From an uncultured Alistipes sp. (GTDB lineage: Bacteria > Bacteroidota > Bacteroidia > Bacteroidales > Rikenellaceae), in assembly GCA_910584485.1 (NCBI GenBank), contig CAJUAV010000009.1:32986-96985 (forward strand): DNA of 64,000 nt. Direction: 5' to 3'. Made by a program: the position numbers and the translations under genes. The notes below the pieces were generated by a model that searched no databases, was not told the DNA's origin, and saw only the letters and a program-made list of their open reading frames with translations. This document shows, one piece after another, positions 11,892 to 21,800 of this stretch. Each line of letters starts with the position of its first letter. Position 1 is the first letter of the stretch.

Positions 11892-14528
11892 TTACTGCAC
11901 GCCGAACTCCTGCTGCTGGCGGTTGACCTCCTCCAGCAGACGCCGCTTCTCGGCCTCGGAGAGCTGCATGCGCTCCCCTTCGTCGTTCCCGTCCGCCGTC
12001 GTCCGCTCGGCCGCCGTCTGCCCCTCGTCGCAGCAGAAGGGCAGCGAGGCGGGCACGCTCTCGAACTCGATCTCGGCCGCCTCGGGCGCATGCGTCCCGG
12101 GGAAGGCGACCTCGGCCCGCACGCGGATGCGGCCCGCGCGGCGCGTCGCGCGCACCAGGGCGGGCGCCGTGCCGAACTCCACGGGACGCGGATTGGCTTC
12201 GATGCGCTCGTCGCCGATCAGCTCGCCCTCGCCCTCGACCGTGAAGCGGATCCGCTCCTTCGCCAGGCGGCGGACATGGCCGCTGTCATCGGTCACCTCG
12301 GCCACGACGACCACGAAATCCGATCCGTCGGCCACGAGCGGCTTCCCGTTCCAGTCGACCGCGAGACGCAGCTTCGTCGAGCGGCGCGACGGCATGCGCT
12401 TCGTCGAGCAGACTACCTTGCCGTCGATAAAGCCCTCGGCGACCATATTCACCGCCTGCCAATTCTTGTTCGTATAGCTGTACGAGCGCGCCTCCCAGAA
12501 ATCCCAGACGTTCTCGAAGACTACGGGCGGGTTGGGCATCGAACGCTCCGACCGCACCACGGGCTTCGTCCACGACCGTTTGCCGTCGTAGATCGACAGA
12601 CGCACCGAATCGCAGTTGGTGAAGACCACCACGTCCGGATCGGAGAACTGCGACATCTCGTGCAGGATGTAGATCATCGGACCGCTCTCGGCCGTCGGGT
12701 GACGCAGGTCGGCCGCCGTCTGGCTGCGGAAGAGGTAGTAGGCGTACTTGGGCTGTCGGAAGCAGTCGTAGATACCGCCCCAGTAGGGATCGGGGTGGTA
12801 GCCGCGCTGGTGATCGAAGGGGTGCCACTGCGCCCCGCCGATAAACTGCGCATCGGTGTCGTAGAGGCCGTCGTAGCTCTTCGCCAGCGACAGCGCCTGC
12901 ACCTTCATCGGCCGCTCGCCCCAGCTGCGCGAGGCGCGGTTGTCGTTGTTGTGGGCATACCAGTCGTCGACGTTCTCGCCCCATTCGCGCGTGAAGATGC
13001 ACTGCGCGGGGGCATCCGCCTTCCGCTCGTCGCGCGGCCAGCCGTAGACCACGTCGTAGTGGTCGCGCACGCCCGCCGAATGGGAGTCGGCCGCCGCCAC
13101 GGGACAGTACGGATAGGGATACTCGTCGCGCGTGATCTGCAGGGCGTCGACGGCGAACTGCGCGGGATAGGGCGTTTCGTTCAGGATCGGCTCCCACATG
13201 AGCACCGAGGGGTGGTTGCGGTCGCGGCGGATCAGCTCGCGCGTATTGCGGTGCACGCGCTCGGCGAACTGCGGGTCCTTGTTCCAGTACTGCCAGCCGG
13301 GGGTCGCCACGATGACGAAGAGCCCCAGCTCGTCGCAGGCATCCATGAAGGAGGGGTCCTGCGGATAGTGCGCCACGCGGATAATGCGGCACCCCGCATC
13401 GCGCAGCCGCTTCGCGTCGCGCCACTGCTGCGAGTTGGGCACGGCGTTGCCCACGTAGGCGAAATCCTGGTGGCGGTTGGCCCCCACCAGCTTGCCGAAG
13501 GGTTCGTCGTTCAGCACGAAGCCCCGTGCGGGATCGAAGGCGAAGGAGCGAATGCCGATGCGCGTCACGCCGCCGTCGAGGCAACGCTTCCCCTCCTTGA
13601 TGCGCGTTTCGACGCGGTAGAGGTAGGGATCGTCGGGCGACCAGCGGTGCGGCGTCGGCACGACGATCCGCTGCTTGGTCTGCCGCACCGCCCCCGCCCG
13701 CAGGCGCACGGGCGACGCCGCACGGCCGATCACCGTGCCGTCGGCATCGGTCAGCGTCGTTTCGACGACGACGTTTTTCGTGCGCTCGGCGCGGTTCGCG
13801 ATCTCCGTATCGACCCATACGTCGGCCTCGCGCGCCGAAATGCGGTCGTAGTGGACGAAGATGCCCCCTGCCGCCGTGCGGTCGGCCTCGACGGCATCCG
13901 TCACGGCCACCTCCGAGCGGCCGATAAGCCACACGTCGCGGTAGATGCCCCCGTGGTAGGCGAAGTCGAGCGTGTATTGCGGCTTGCCCGGGGGATAGGT
14001 CTTGTCGTTCGAGTTATCGGCCATCACCGCCACCAGACAGCGGTCGCCCGCCGCCACGCCCGCCTCCGAGAGCGAGATCGTCACGGGGAGGTAGCCCCCG
14101 AGGTGCTCGCGCACGAGCGTGCCGTTCACGTAGAAGCGCTGCTTGCCCATGATGCCCTCGAAATGGAGCAGCACCTCCTGCCCCGCGCAGTCGGCGGGCA
14201 CCGTGAAGTGCTTGCGGTACCAGACGGGGCCCTGGTAGTTGCGGCAGCCGCTCCCCTCGGCGGGCATGAGCTCCGCGGTGTGGGGCGTAGCGACCGTCTC
14301 CCAGGCCGCATCGTCGAAATCGACGGCCGCTGCCCCCGCGACATCGCCGCGGCGGAAGCGCCACCCCGCGTTGAAATCGTAGAGCGTGCGGCCGCTGCCC
14401 GCCAGGGGCATGAGCCCCGCCACGGAGATCTCCTGCGGCCGCAGCGCCTCGGCGGGGGTCGGCTGCGCCGTTGCGCTCCACGCCATGCAGGCGGCCAGCG
14501 CGATCGTAATCGAATGTTTCATCTGCAT
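11892..14528 (-). CDS. Secreted glycoside hydrolase family 2 (beta-galactosidase/glucuronidase type)
   Basis: A protein of 878 residues with an N-terminal signal peptide (HSITIALAACMAWSATA). The GH2 order is visible: sugar-binding jelly roll (YDFNAGWRFRRGD, VWYRKHFTVP), immunoglobulin-like domain, then a TIM barrel beginning GFVLNDEPFGKLVGANRHQD. The likely acid/base Glu is in PILNETPYP, near residue 454, and the likely nucleophile is in TREWGEN, near residue 513. A C-terminal beta domain follows. The substrate is not certain; beta-galactosyl or uronyl side chains of rhamnogalacturonan fit the cluster. An alternative ATG lies 6 bp downstream at 14522. It starts 7 bp after the DUF5703 gene. 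Confidence 0.88.
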   Translation of the reverse strand: MQMKHSITIALAACMAWSATAQPTPAEALRPQEISVAGLMPLAGSGRTLYDFNAGWRFRRGDVAGAAAVDFDDAAWETVATPHTAELMPAEGSGCRNYQGPVWYRKHFTVPADCAGQEVLLHFEGIMGKQRFYVNGTLVREHLGGYLPVTISLSEAGVAAGDRCLVAVMADNSNDKTYPPGKPQYTLDFAYHGGIYRDVWLIGRSEVAVTDAVEADRTAAGGIFVHYDRISAREADVWVDTEIANRAERTKNVVVETTLTDADGTVIGRAASPVRLRAGAVRQTKQRIVVPTPHRWSPDDPYLYRVETRIKEGKRCLDGGVTRIGIRSFAFDPARGFVLNDEPFGKLVGANRHQDFAYVGNAVPNSQQWRDAKRLRDAGCRIIRVAHYPQDPSFMDACDELGLFVIVATPGWQYWNKDPQFAERVHRNTRELIRRDRNHPSVLMWEPILNETPYPAQFAVDALQITRDEYPYPYCPVAAADSHSAGVRDHYDVVYGWPRDERKADAPAQCIFTREWGENVDDWYAHNNDNRASRSWGERPMKVQALSLAKSYDGLYDTDAQFIGGAQWHPFDHQRGYHPDPYWGGIYDCFRQPKYAYYLFRSQTAADLRHPTAESGPMIYILHEMSQFSDPDVVVFTNCDSVRLSIYDGKRSWTKPVVRSERSMPNPPVVFENVWDFWEARSYSYTNKNWQAVNMVAEGFIDGKVVCSTKRMPSRRSTKLRLAVDWNGKPLVADGSDFVVVVAEVTDDSGHVRRLAKERIRFTVEGEGELIGDERIEANPRPVEFGTAPALVRATRRAGRIRVRAEVAFPGTHAPEAAEIEFESVPASLPFCCDEGQTAAERTTADGNDEGERMQLSEAEKRRLLEEVNRQQQEFGVQ

Positions 14529-14535
14529 ATCTTCG

Positions 14536-16806
14536 TTATTCTTCGTTCTTCAAAAGAATCCGTACGTCCTTGCGGCGCTCGGCGGGCTGTACGTCGAGCG
14601 ACACCAGCCGCCCGTCGCGCAGCTCCGCCTCGACGGTCGTGCGGTGCGGCGCGTGGAGCTTGAAGCGGACGTTCCAGTTGCGCGGCCAGGCGGGGAAGAG
14701 GACGATGCGGTCGCCGTCGCTCTGCAACAACATCTCCTGCAGGGCGATCGCGCCGCTGCCGCCCCAGTTGTGGTCGGGCGTCCAGTCGAAGCCCGGGCCC
14801 CAGAAGGCGGGGAAGCGGTGCGGGCCGTCGGCGAGCTTCTCGCTCACCAGCCGCGCGGCATCCTCCGTGCGCCCCAGCTCGGCCGCCCAGATGCAGTCCT
14901 GCTTCCACCCCTTCGACGAGCGCTGCCACACGGCGTGGTCGTCATATAAATAGGTGTTGAGCGCCACGTCGATCGGCTCTTCGGAGGCCATCGTGTAACG
15001 GCGCCACGGAAAGACGGGATAGAGCTGCGGCGTCTCGATGTTGTTGATGCGCTCCCACGCCGCGGCGGGGGCGATCATCGTGCGGCCCGCCACGGTGCGC
15101 AGCGGCAGCGCGGGGATGCGGTCGAGCATCGCGTGCCACGGCGCGACGCACGTGTCGCCCCGCATGCGCTTCACGTCGAGGTAGGTCTCGAGCACCGTGC
15201 GCAGCCCCTCGACGGTCGAGGAGGCGTTGTAGGCCATCTTGTAGGTCTCGCACCCCGAACCCGGGTAGAGGACGAGCTTGCCTTCGCCGTCGAGCTCCTT
15301 GCGGCCGCGCCGCGCGGCGAGGTAGCGGTAGTGTTCGTCGAAGAAGCGGAGCGAGCTCTCGATGAGGGGCTCGTAGCGCGCGATGTCGGCGCGGTCGTAG
15401 CGGTAGGTTTCGAGGATCATCTGGCAGAATTCGAGCACCGTATCCCAGCAGTACTCCAGCCAGGCGTTGTACTCGACGCCGCGATCGAACCACGCGGGAC
15501 GCTTCGTGCCGTACTCCATGTGGTTCGGCAGGCCGAAGAGTTCGATCTGCTCGGTGAACGAGGCTCCGCCGTGGCCCCAGTAGCAGCGCGTGCGCAGCTC
15601 GGCGTTGGCGCGCATCCGCTCGTAGAAGTCGAACTGCACGGGCATGAGGTCGAAATCGCCCGACCGCAGCATCGGCCAGTAGACGAGGCGCTGGTTCTGC
15701 GCCGTCATCGTGCCGCCGCCCCAGTTGCGGAAATCGGGGGTGAAGCGCTGCGCCGTGTCGACCCCCTGCGGATCGAAGGTGAAGAGGCCGCCGTTGAATT
15801 TGGTCGGGTCGGCGCCCCGCCGGTTGCACCCCAGCATGTAGCGGAAGAGCGTGTAGTTGCGGGCGATGTCGGCCGCGGGACCGTCGGCCTCGATGCGGCT
15901 GCGCTGCCAGTAGGCGCGCCACCACGCCTCGGTGCGGCGCACGGCCCCCTTCGGATCGGCTTCGGCGCGCGCCACGGTCCGCTCTACCTCCGCCGTCCAG
16001 GGCGCGAGGTCGGCAGACTGCATCGTGGCCAGCGCCAGCGCAAAGGCGTGCCGCTTCGACGGTTTTACGGAGCGGAAACGCCACGCACGGAAATCGGTGT
16101 CGAGGTAGCGACCCTCGCTTTCGCCCGCGAAACGCAGGTCGCGGCTCCAAAGACGGCCGCCCGAAATGCGGTGCGCGAGCGGATTCCAGAGCGAATCGCG
16201 CACGGCGGCGAGCCCCTCGACCTCGACCGTGCGGTCGAAAAGGGTGCGGGCGGGGTTGCGATGACAGAAGGTGACGGCGTGTTCGGTCGCGCACACCGTG
16301 TCGGCGGTGGTCGCCAGCCCCGCCGTCTTGGCCCACTTGTGCGAAGATTGGCGCCCCTCGCCCGAGCGGTAGGGACGGTCGCGGTGACGCCAGTTCTCGT
16401 AGCTCACCTCGCAGGTTACGGCGCGCGGGCTCTCGACCGCGACGCGCACGACGGGTTCGAAGGCGTCGACGCGCAGCGTGACGGTCGCCCCGAGCAGCTC
16501 GACGCGCATCGAGCCGTCGGCCAGGCGCAGCGTCTGACGGAACGGAGCCGCCGCCTCGCCCCCTTCGATCTTCAGGCGGACGCGGCCCGCCTTGAGCAGC
16601 GTGTTGTGCTCGTCGTAGGAGCCGCTGCGGCAGACGTAAAAGAGCAGTTCGTCGCCCTCGACCCAGACGTTCAGGCCGAGGTCGCCGCCTCCGAGGGGCA
16701 TCGATTCCGACGAATCGCGGCTCTGCGAGGTCCAGACATAATCCTGCGGCTGCCCCTGACCGAGCAGCGGCAGCGAGAGCAGCGCGAAAAGAAGCAGGCG
16801 TCGCAT
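14536..16806 (-). CDS. Secreted DUF5703 protein, probable six-hairpin glycosidase
   Basis: A protein of 756 residues with a signal peptide (RLLLFALLSLPLLGQGQ). The N-terminal domain opens QDYVWTSQSRDSSESMPLGGGDLG, the pattern of DUF5703 proteins, which resemble the N-terminal domain of GH95-type enzymes. The middle and C-terminal parts (FRYMLGCNRRG, GGTMTAQNQRLVYWPMLRSG, YWGHGGASFTEQ, PDHNWGGSGAIALQEML) look like an (alpha/alpha)6 barrel. The activity is not known from sequence. It lies between the esterase (6 bp gap) and GH2 (7 bp gap) in a tight operon, implying work on the same glycan. Confidence 0.78.
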   Translation of the reverse strand: MRRLLLFALLSLPLLGQGQPQDYVWTSQSRDSSESMPLGGGDLGLNVWVEGDELLFYVCRSGSYDEHNTLLKAGRVRLKIEGGEAAAPFRQTLRLADGSMRVELLGATVTLRVDAFEPVVRVAVESPRAVTCEVSYENWRHRDRPYRSGEGRQSSHKWAKTAGLATTADTVCATEHAVTFCHRNPARTLFDRTVEVEGLAAVRDSLWNPLAHRISGGRLWSRDLRFAGESEGRYLDTDFRAWRFRSVKPSKRHAFALALATMQSADLAPWTAEVERTVARAEADPKGAVRRTEAWWRAYWQRSRIEADGPAADIARNYTLFRYMLGCNRRGADPTKFNGGLFTFDPQGVDTAQRFTPDFRNWGGGTMTAQNQRLVYWPMLRSGDFDLMPVQFDFYERMRANAELRTRCYWGHGGASFTEQIELFGLPNHMEYGTKRPAWFDRGVEYNAWLEYCWDTVLEFCQMILETYRYDRADIARYEPLIESSLRFFDEHYRYLAARRGRKELDGEGKLVLYPGSGCETYKMAYNASSTVEGLRTVLETYLDVKRMRGDTCVAPWHAMLDRIPALPLRTVAGRTMIAPAAAWERINNIETPQLYPVFPWRRYTMASEEPIDVALNTYLYDDHAVWQRSSKGWKQDCIWAAELGRTEDAARLVSEKLADGPHRFPAFWGPGFDWTPDHNWGGSGAIALQEMLLQSDGDRIVLFPAWPRNWNVRFKLHAPHRTTVEAELRDGRLVSLDVQPAERRKDVRILLKNEE

Positions 16807-16812
16807 GGGGCG

Positions 16813-18267
16813 CTACTCTTTGAGGGGTTTCGGATCGGGCCAGTCGTCCGTGCGGAACGACGAGACGGGCAGGCCGTCGCTGCCGAACAGATCGCCCACG
16901 ACCCAGTCCTTGAAGGCGTAGCGGACCGCCACGGGCTCCTTGACCTTATCGCTGCGCACGACGAGCTTGCTGCGCTCGACGCGCGCCCGGGCGGGATAGA
17001 ACTTGCGGTCGGCGCCCGCCACCTCGACGCATTTCGATTCGAAGCCGTGCTTGCAGCTGATCCACATCGGGGCGCGCGAGAAGGAGATCGTCACCCGATC
17101 GCCCTCGACCTGCATCGATTCGTAGACGGGGCTGTCGCAGTAGATGCCCTCGATGCCGTAGGTCTTGGCCAGGGCGTGCAGCGCGAGGCGTTCGCCCGCG
17201 GGACGCTTGTCGTAGGGGTGGATGCCGCGCTCCATGCCCGTATCGAGCAGCACGGCCATGCCCGCGTTGGGCACCAGGTGCTCGACGCGCGCCTGCTGCT
17301 CGCGCAGGTAGGCCGAGTTATAGAGCGGCTGCCCCGCGGCGGTGATGATCGAGTAGTCGTAGGGGGCGATCTGACAGTAGTAGAAGGAGAAATCGCCGAT
17401 TCCCCACTGCTTGCGCCACCCCGTAATCATCGCGGCATGGAGGTCGGCATAGTAGTCGGCGCGGTTCCAGTTGTCCTCGCCCTGGTACCAGATCACACCG
17501 CGCATCGCCATGCCGATCAAGGGTTTGAGCATGCCGTTGTAGAGGGCCGTCGGGCAGCGCTGCTTCGTCTTGTTCACCTCGGCGTCGGTCGCGGGGAGCT
17601 GCACCTGCGGGAAAGCGGCGAGCATCTCGCGGTCCATCCACGCCTCGCAGGCCGAGCCGCCCCAGGCGACGCAGACGAGCCCCACGGGGACGTCGATCGT
17701 CTCGCGCAGCATGCGGCCGAAATAGTAGGCCGTGGCCGAGAAATCGCGCACCGTGAGGGGCGTCGCCTCGCTCCAGCGGCCCGTCACGTCGTCCGCCGCT
17801 TCGAGCAGCGCCGTGCGCTTCACGGTGAACAGGCGCAACTGCGGATCGCGGCCGCGGGCGGCATCGAGGTTGCCGTTCTCGACGGGCTGGTTCTTGAAGC
17901 CCTTCATCGGCATCTCCATGTTCGACTGCCCCGAGCAGATCCACACCTCGCCTAGCAGGACGTTGCGCAGCGTCAGCGGCTCGCCGTCCGAGACGGTGAT
18001 GTCGTAGGGACCGCCCGCCGCGGGGGTCGGAATCGCGAGGCGCCAGCGCCCCTCGGCATCGGCCTTCGTGCGGTAGACTTCGTCCGTCCAGCCGACGGTC
18101 ACCGTCACCGTTTTCTTCGGTGCGGCGGTGCCCCACAGCGGAGCGTCGGTCTGCTGTTGCAGCACCATGTGATCGGCGAAGATGGCGGGCATCTTCACCT
18201 CGGCCGAGGCCGTGCCGGCCATCAGGGCGGCGGCCACGAGCGACAAAAGGGTCTTCATGCGGTTCAT
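16813..18267 (-). CDS. Secreted sialate O-acetylesterase-like carbohydrate esterase
   Basis: An SGNH-fold esterase predicted to remove O-acetyl groups from sugars. The nucleophile block ICSGQSNMEMPM and the GVIWYQGEDNW block of the sialate O-acetylesterase family are both present. The chosen start (MNRMKTLLSL) gives 484 residues and a normal signal peptide ending TASAEV. An upstream in-frame ATG at 18297 would add MKKQVKTHTH ahead of it and seems less likely; 18258 is also possible. Although named for sialic acid, many Bacteroidetes members act on plant polysaccharides. Here the neighbours suggest acetylated pectin or rhamnogalacturonan. Confidence 0.85.
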   Translation of the reverse strand: MNRMKTLLSLVAAALMAGTASAEVKMPAIFADHMVLQQQTDAPLWGTAAPKKTVTVTVGWTDEVYRTKADAEGRWRLAIPTPAAGGPYDITVSDGEPLTLRNVLLGEVWICSGQSNMEMPMKGFKNQPVENGNLDAARGRDPQLRLFTVKRTALLEAADDVTGRWSEATPLTVRDFSATAYYFGRMLRETIDVPVGLVCVAWGGSACEAWMDREMLAAFPQVQLPATDAEVNKTKQRCPTALYNGMLKPLIGMAMRGVIWYQGEDNWNRADYYADLHAAMITGWRKQWGIGDFSFYYCQIAPYDYSIITAAGQPLYNSAYLREQQARVEHLVPNAGMAVLLDTGMERGIHPYDKRPAGERLALHALAKTYGIEGIYCDSPVYESMQVEGDRVTISFSRAPMWISCKHGFESKCVEVAGADRKFYPARARVERSKLVVRSDKVKEPVAVRYAFKDWVVGDLFGSDGLPVSSFRTDDWPDPKPLKE

Positions 18268-18344
18268 ATGCGTATGCGTTTTAACTTGTTTTTTCATGTT
18301 CGTCGTCGGGCGGCGGCTTGCAAAACAGCGGCCCGCCGCACTAC

Positions 18345-18745
18345 TTCGGGCAGCAGCTTGCGAAGCGCACGCGACGAGCAGACGCGAGTTGCGGGCCTTC
18401 GCGCGGCGAAGCTGCGGCCCGCCGACCTCTATGAGGTCGAAACCGTTCGGCAGCAGCTTACGGCCGAGCGGAGAGACCTGCGACGAGCGTGCGACTCATA
18501 TTCGGGCAGCAGCTTGCGAAGCGCACGCAATGAGCCTTGCGCGAATAGCGGGCCTTCGCGCCGCGAAGCTGCGGCCCGCCGACCTCTCTACGAGGTCGAA
18601 ACCGTTCGGCAGCAGATTACGGCCGAGCGGAGAGATCTGCGACGAGCGTGCGCCTCATATTCGGGCAGCAGCTTGCGAAGGGACGCCAAACGCGGGCCTT
18701 CGCGCCGCGAAGCTGCGGCCCGCCGATCCCTTGCGGGATCGATTG
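18345..18745. repeat. Intergenic array of modular palindromic repeat (family 1)
   Basis: Three copies lie in the gap between the esterase and rhamnosidase genes. Each has the nested core GCGGGCCTTCGCG...GCGAAGCTGCGGCCCGC. Each ends in a different hairpin: GACCTC-GAGGTC at 18424-18438, CTCTCTACGAG at its heart at 18581-18597, and GATCCC-GGGATC at 18725-18740. Copies are joined by a shared AGCTTGCGAAGCGCACGC-type linker. No gene was found between 18300 and 18886. Confidence 0.85.
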
Positions 18746-18754
18746 ATCCGTTCG

Positions 18755-18850
18755 CCGACGGCGGCAGGAGGGTCAGGGAGCGGCCTGACGCTTTCCTGCC
18801 CTCCGCCATGGGGCCGCGGCGAACGGCACGCACTACGTGCGATTTACAAT
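18755..18850. repeat. Dispersed repeat family 2 (CGCCGCATGGGGC type)
   Basis: A GC-rich stretch contains TTCGCCGACGGCGGCAGGA, CCTCCGCCATGGGGC and CGAACGGCACGCACTACG. Related copies are at 22690-22795 and, in the opposite orientation, at 30640-30745. All lie outside genes and next to family 1 copies. Confidence 0.6.
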
Positions 18851-18886
18851 CAGCCCCGCTCGGAACCGAGCCTGCCGCTCCTTCCG

Positions 18887-21800
18887 TTACCGCCGTTCCC
18901 GGCGGGCACGTTCGCTCGTCTGCTGCACCTCTTTCACCCACAGCTCGCCCGTCAATCCCGCAGGGAGCAGCGTCTGCTCCTTGCGGCGGTAGGGGGCGTT
19001 GGTCCAGATGCCGCGGAAGGGCGCCTTGCCCAGCTCGGCCCCCAGCAGCGCATTGGCCCACGTGTTCGAAACCTCGATGACGAGGCTGTTTTGACCGCGC
19101 CGCAGCGCCTCGGTGATATCCACCTCATAGGGAGCCGTCCAGGCGACGCCGCACGGGCGGCCGTTCACGGTCACCGCCGCCACGTCGTGCACCTCGCCCA
19201 GTGCGAGCACCACGCGTCCCTTCGGACGCCCCTTCCAGCGGAAGGTGGTGCGGCAGGTCACCGTGCCCGAATAATAACGCAGCCGCTCCTCCGCCGATTG
19301 CGACCAGTCGAACAGCCGTTCGGCACGCTCCGTGCGCACCCCTTCCGACCCCAGGTCGAAGGTCAGCCACCAGTCGCCCGTGCGCAGCAGGTCGAGGGGC
19401 CGCCCCAGCACGGTGGTGCGCGTCGTCCGCGGCTGCTCCTGCGGGCTCCCCGCACGGCGGAAGACGACGAAGACAGAGCCGCAGGCATCGAGCGGCAGCT
19501 CCACCTCGGTGCGGCCCGCCTCGACGCGCCACTGCGCGACATCGGCGATTTCGCCCGTCAGCGGATTCCACAGCTCGGGCACGCGCCCCGCCGTGCGCAG
19601 CGAGACCGCGATGCGGCGCGCCTCGTGCTGCTGATTCGAGATGAAATAGATATCGGTATCGTCGCTCTCCGAACGGCGGTGGGTCCACGCCACCCCCTTC
19701 GGGACCACGGCGTCGCGCTCCAGTCCGTAGGCGGTCAGATCATCGGCCGTATAGGGAATTTCGGGCACAACCACGCCCGCGGCTTTCAGCGCATCGATCT
19801 TCGCGCGCACCTCGTCGCTCATCGGCGTTTCGGGGTTCATCGGACGGGCCGCGGGAATCACCAGCACCCGATACGAAGCACCGCCCGGGAGCACCATGCG
19901 TCCCCCTTCGGCACGGGCGAGGCGCAGCAGCGCATCGCGGTTGAAGGAGTCGTAGGCATAGCCGCGCAGCGGATCGATCCACCGTTCGGGATCGGCCATG
20001 TTGGCCGAGTGGGTGACGCCGACGGGCTTCACGCGCAGCGGCTGCCCCTCGTTCTTGAGGCGGATCCGCTCGCTCTCGACCCGCTCGGCACCGAAGAGCC
20101 CGGGCAGCGAGGGGACGAGCCGGTCGGGCAGGATCGAGCGGCGCGGCACCTCCTCGCCCGTGAAGACGGCGATGTCGGTCACCGGCACCCCGTACTGCAA
20201 CAGCGCCTGGCAGCGCGCCGCATAGCCGCTCAAGGCGGGGGCGCCGTGTTTGAACCAGGTGTTGTCGCGCTGGAAGAAGAGGCCGATGCCGTCGAGGGTC
20301 ATGCCCGGGCGGCGGTCGAGCCACGGATTATGGGTCATGACGTGGTACACCAGGCGGTTCAGTCCGAGGGCGTAGTTGCGGTCGAGCATGGGTTTGAGCA
20401 TCGCGGGGGTCTCGTTCCAGACGCCGCGCAGCGTCGTGAAGCCTTCGGCCGAGATGATCCGCTTGCCGTAGACACGGGCGCCGCAAACGGCATCCAACAT
20501 GTCGTTCGGCTTGTCGTGCGTGGGGCTTTCGAACCAGAACTCGCCCATCGGCAGGTCCACCTTGTCGTAATGATACATGCCGTCGCACACCATCGTGGGG
20601 GCGACGGTCTCGGCCGTGAAGCGACAGCCGTATTCGTCGGCCTTCTGCGCGATCACGTCGTAGAAGACGTCGTGCACCAGCTCGGCGATCGTCTCGCGCA
20701 CGTCGCGCAGCACCTTTTCCGAACGCTCCGCGCTCACCATCGGGATGCCCGCCGCCAGCAGCGGCAGCCACGGCCGCAGCGCATAGCCGCGGCGCGCCTC
20801 GAATTCGGCGGCGAACGTCTCGCTCCAGTTCTGGCTGCCGCACTCCCAGCTGTCGATGTAGAGCACCTTCAGCACGCGGCGCGCCACCTCGGGATCGATC
20901 GTGCGGTAGATGCGGCCGAACCAGTTGTCGATCTGCTTCGCGACCGCCGTGCGGCTGAACTTGTCGCACTCCAGACCGCGTCCCGCACCCGCCGTTTCGT
21001 TCATGTGGCCCGTCGTGGTGTGGCCCAGCCGCAGGATGCGCCAGCGCCCCTCGGGCAGACGGACGGCGGCATGATCCCCGTCGATGCGGTCCGTCAGGTC
21101 GATCACCTCGTCGAGCTGCACGCAGTCCTCGGCGGTCAGCTCGTCGGGGGTCGTCGCCTCGGCCACGCGCCAGACCAGGCCCGCCTTGCCCTCCCACTGG
21201 TGGAGGCGCGGCGTGGCATGCAGCCGTATGCGGGCGATCTTCAGGTTGGGCTTCCACTTGGCGGCATCCAGGTCCTCCGACCCCGCCTCCGAACCTTCGG
21301 GGGTCCACTCGAAGCGGAAGATGCGCGCCGTGGTGGGCGGAATGGCATGCGTGGTCTGGAAATCGGTGTTCTGCCACCCGTGACGGGCGGGCACCAGCTG
21401 TTTGACGAAGCGGAAATGGGTGCCGTCGGACGAAGCCGACAGCGTCAGGCGGTGGGCCTGGTAGTTGTTGCCGCCGAGGATGATTTCGATGTTGCGGCAG
21501 GTGACGGGCTCGGCGAACGTATAGTCGACGCGGCAGGGCGCACCCGCGCGGATCGTGCCGCGCTCGTCGACCGAGACGCGGTTTTTCTCCGAGGCCTTCG
21601 GGTCGAGGTTTTCGCAGGCGAGGGTCGGCACGAGGGTCGGCTCGTCGTCGCGCGCAGGCATCGCCACGACGTTGTGCAGGTCGTCGACGCCACGACCGCC
21701 CTCGGCGGCCGCCGTCGAAGCGGGTTTCCGCACGATCGCCCGTCCCTCCTCCGTCAGATGGAGCGTGGCACCGCCCTTGACGGGAAGCGCCACGAGGGCG

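Noticed and set aside
9516..14663. 1715-codon plus-strand frame opposite the PL1 and GH2 genes
   Set aside because: Runs through genes with clear motifs and a repeat-filled spacer on the other strand; no recognisable protein features.
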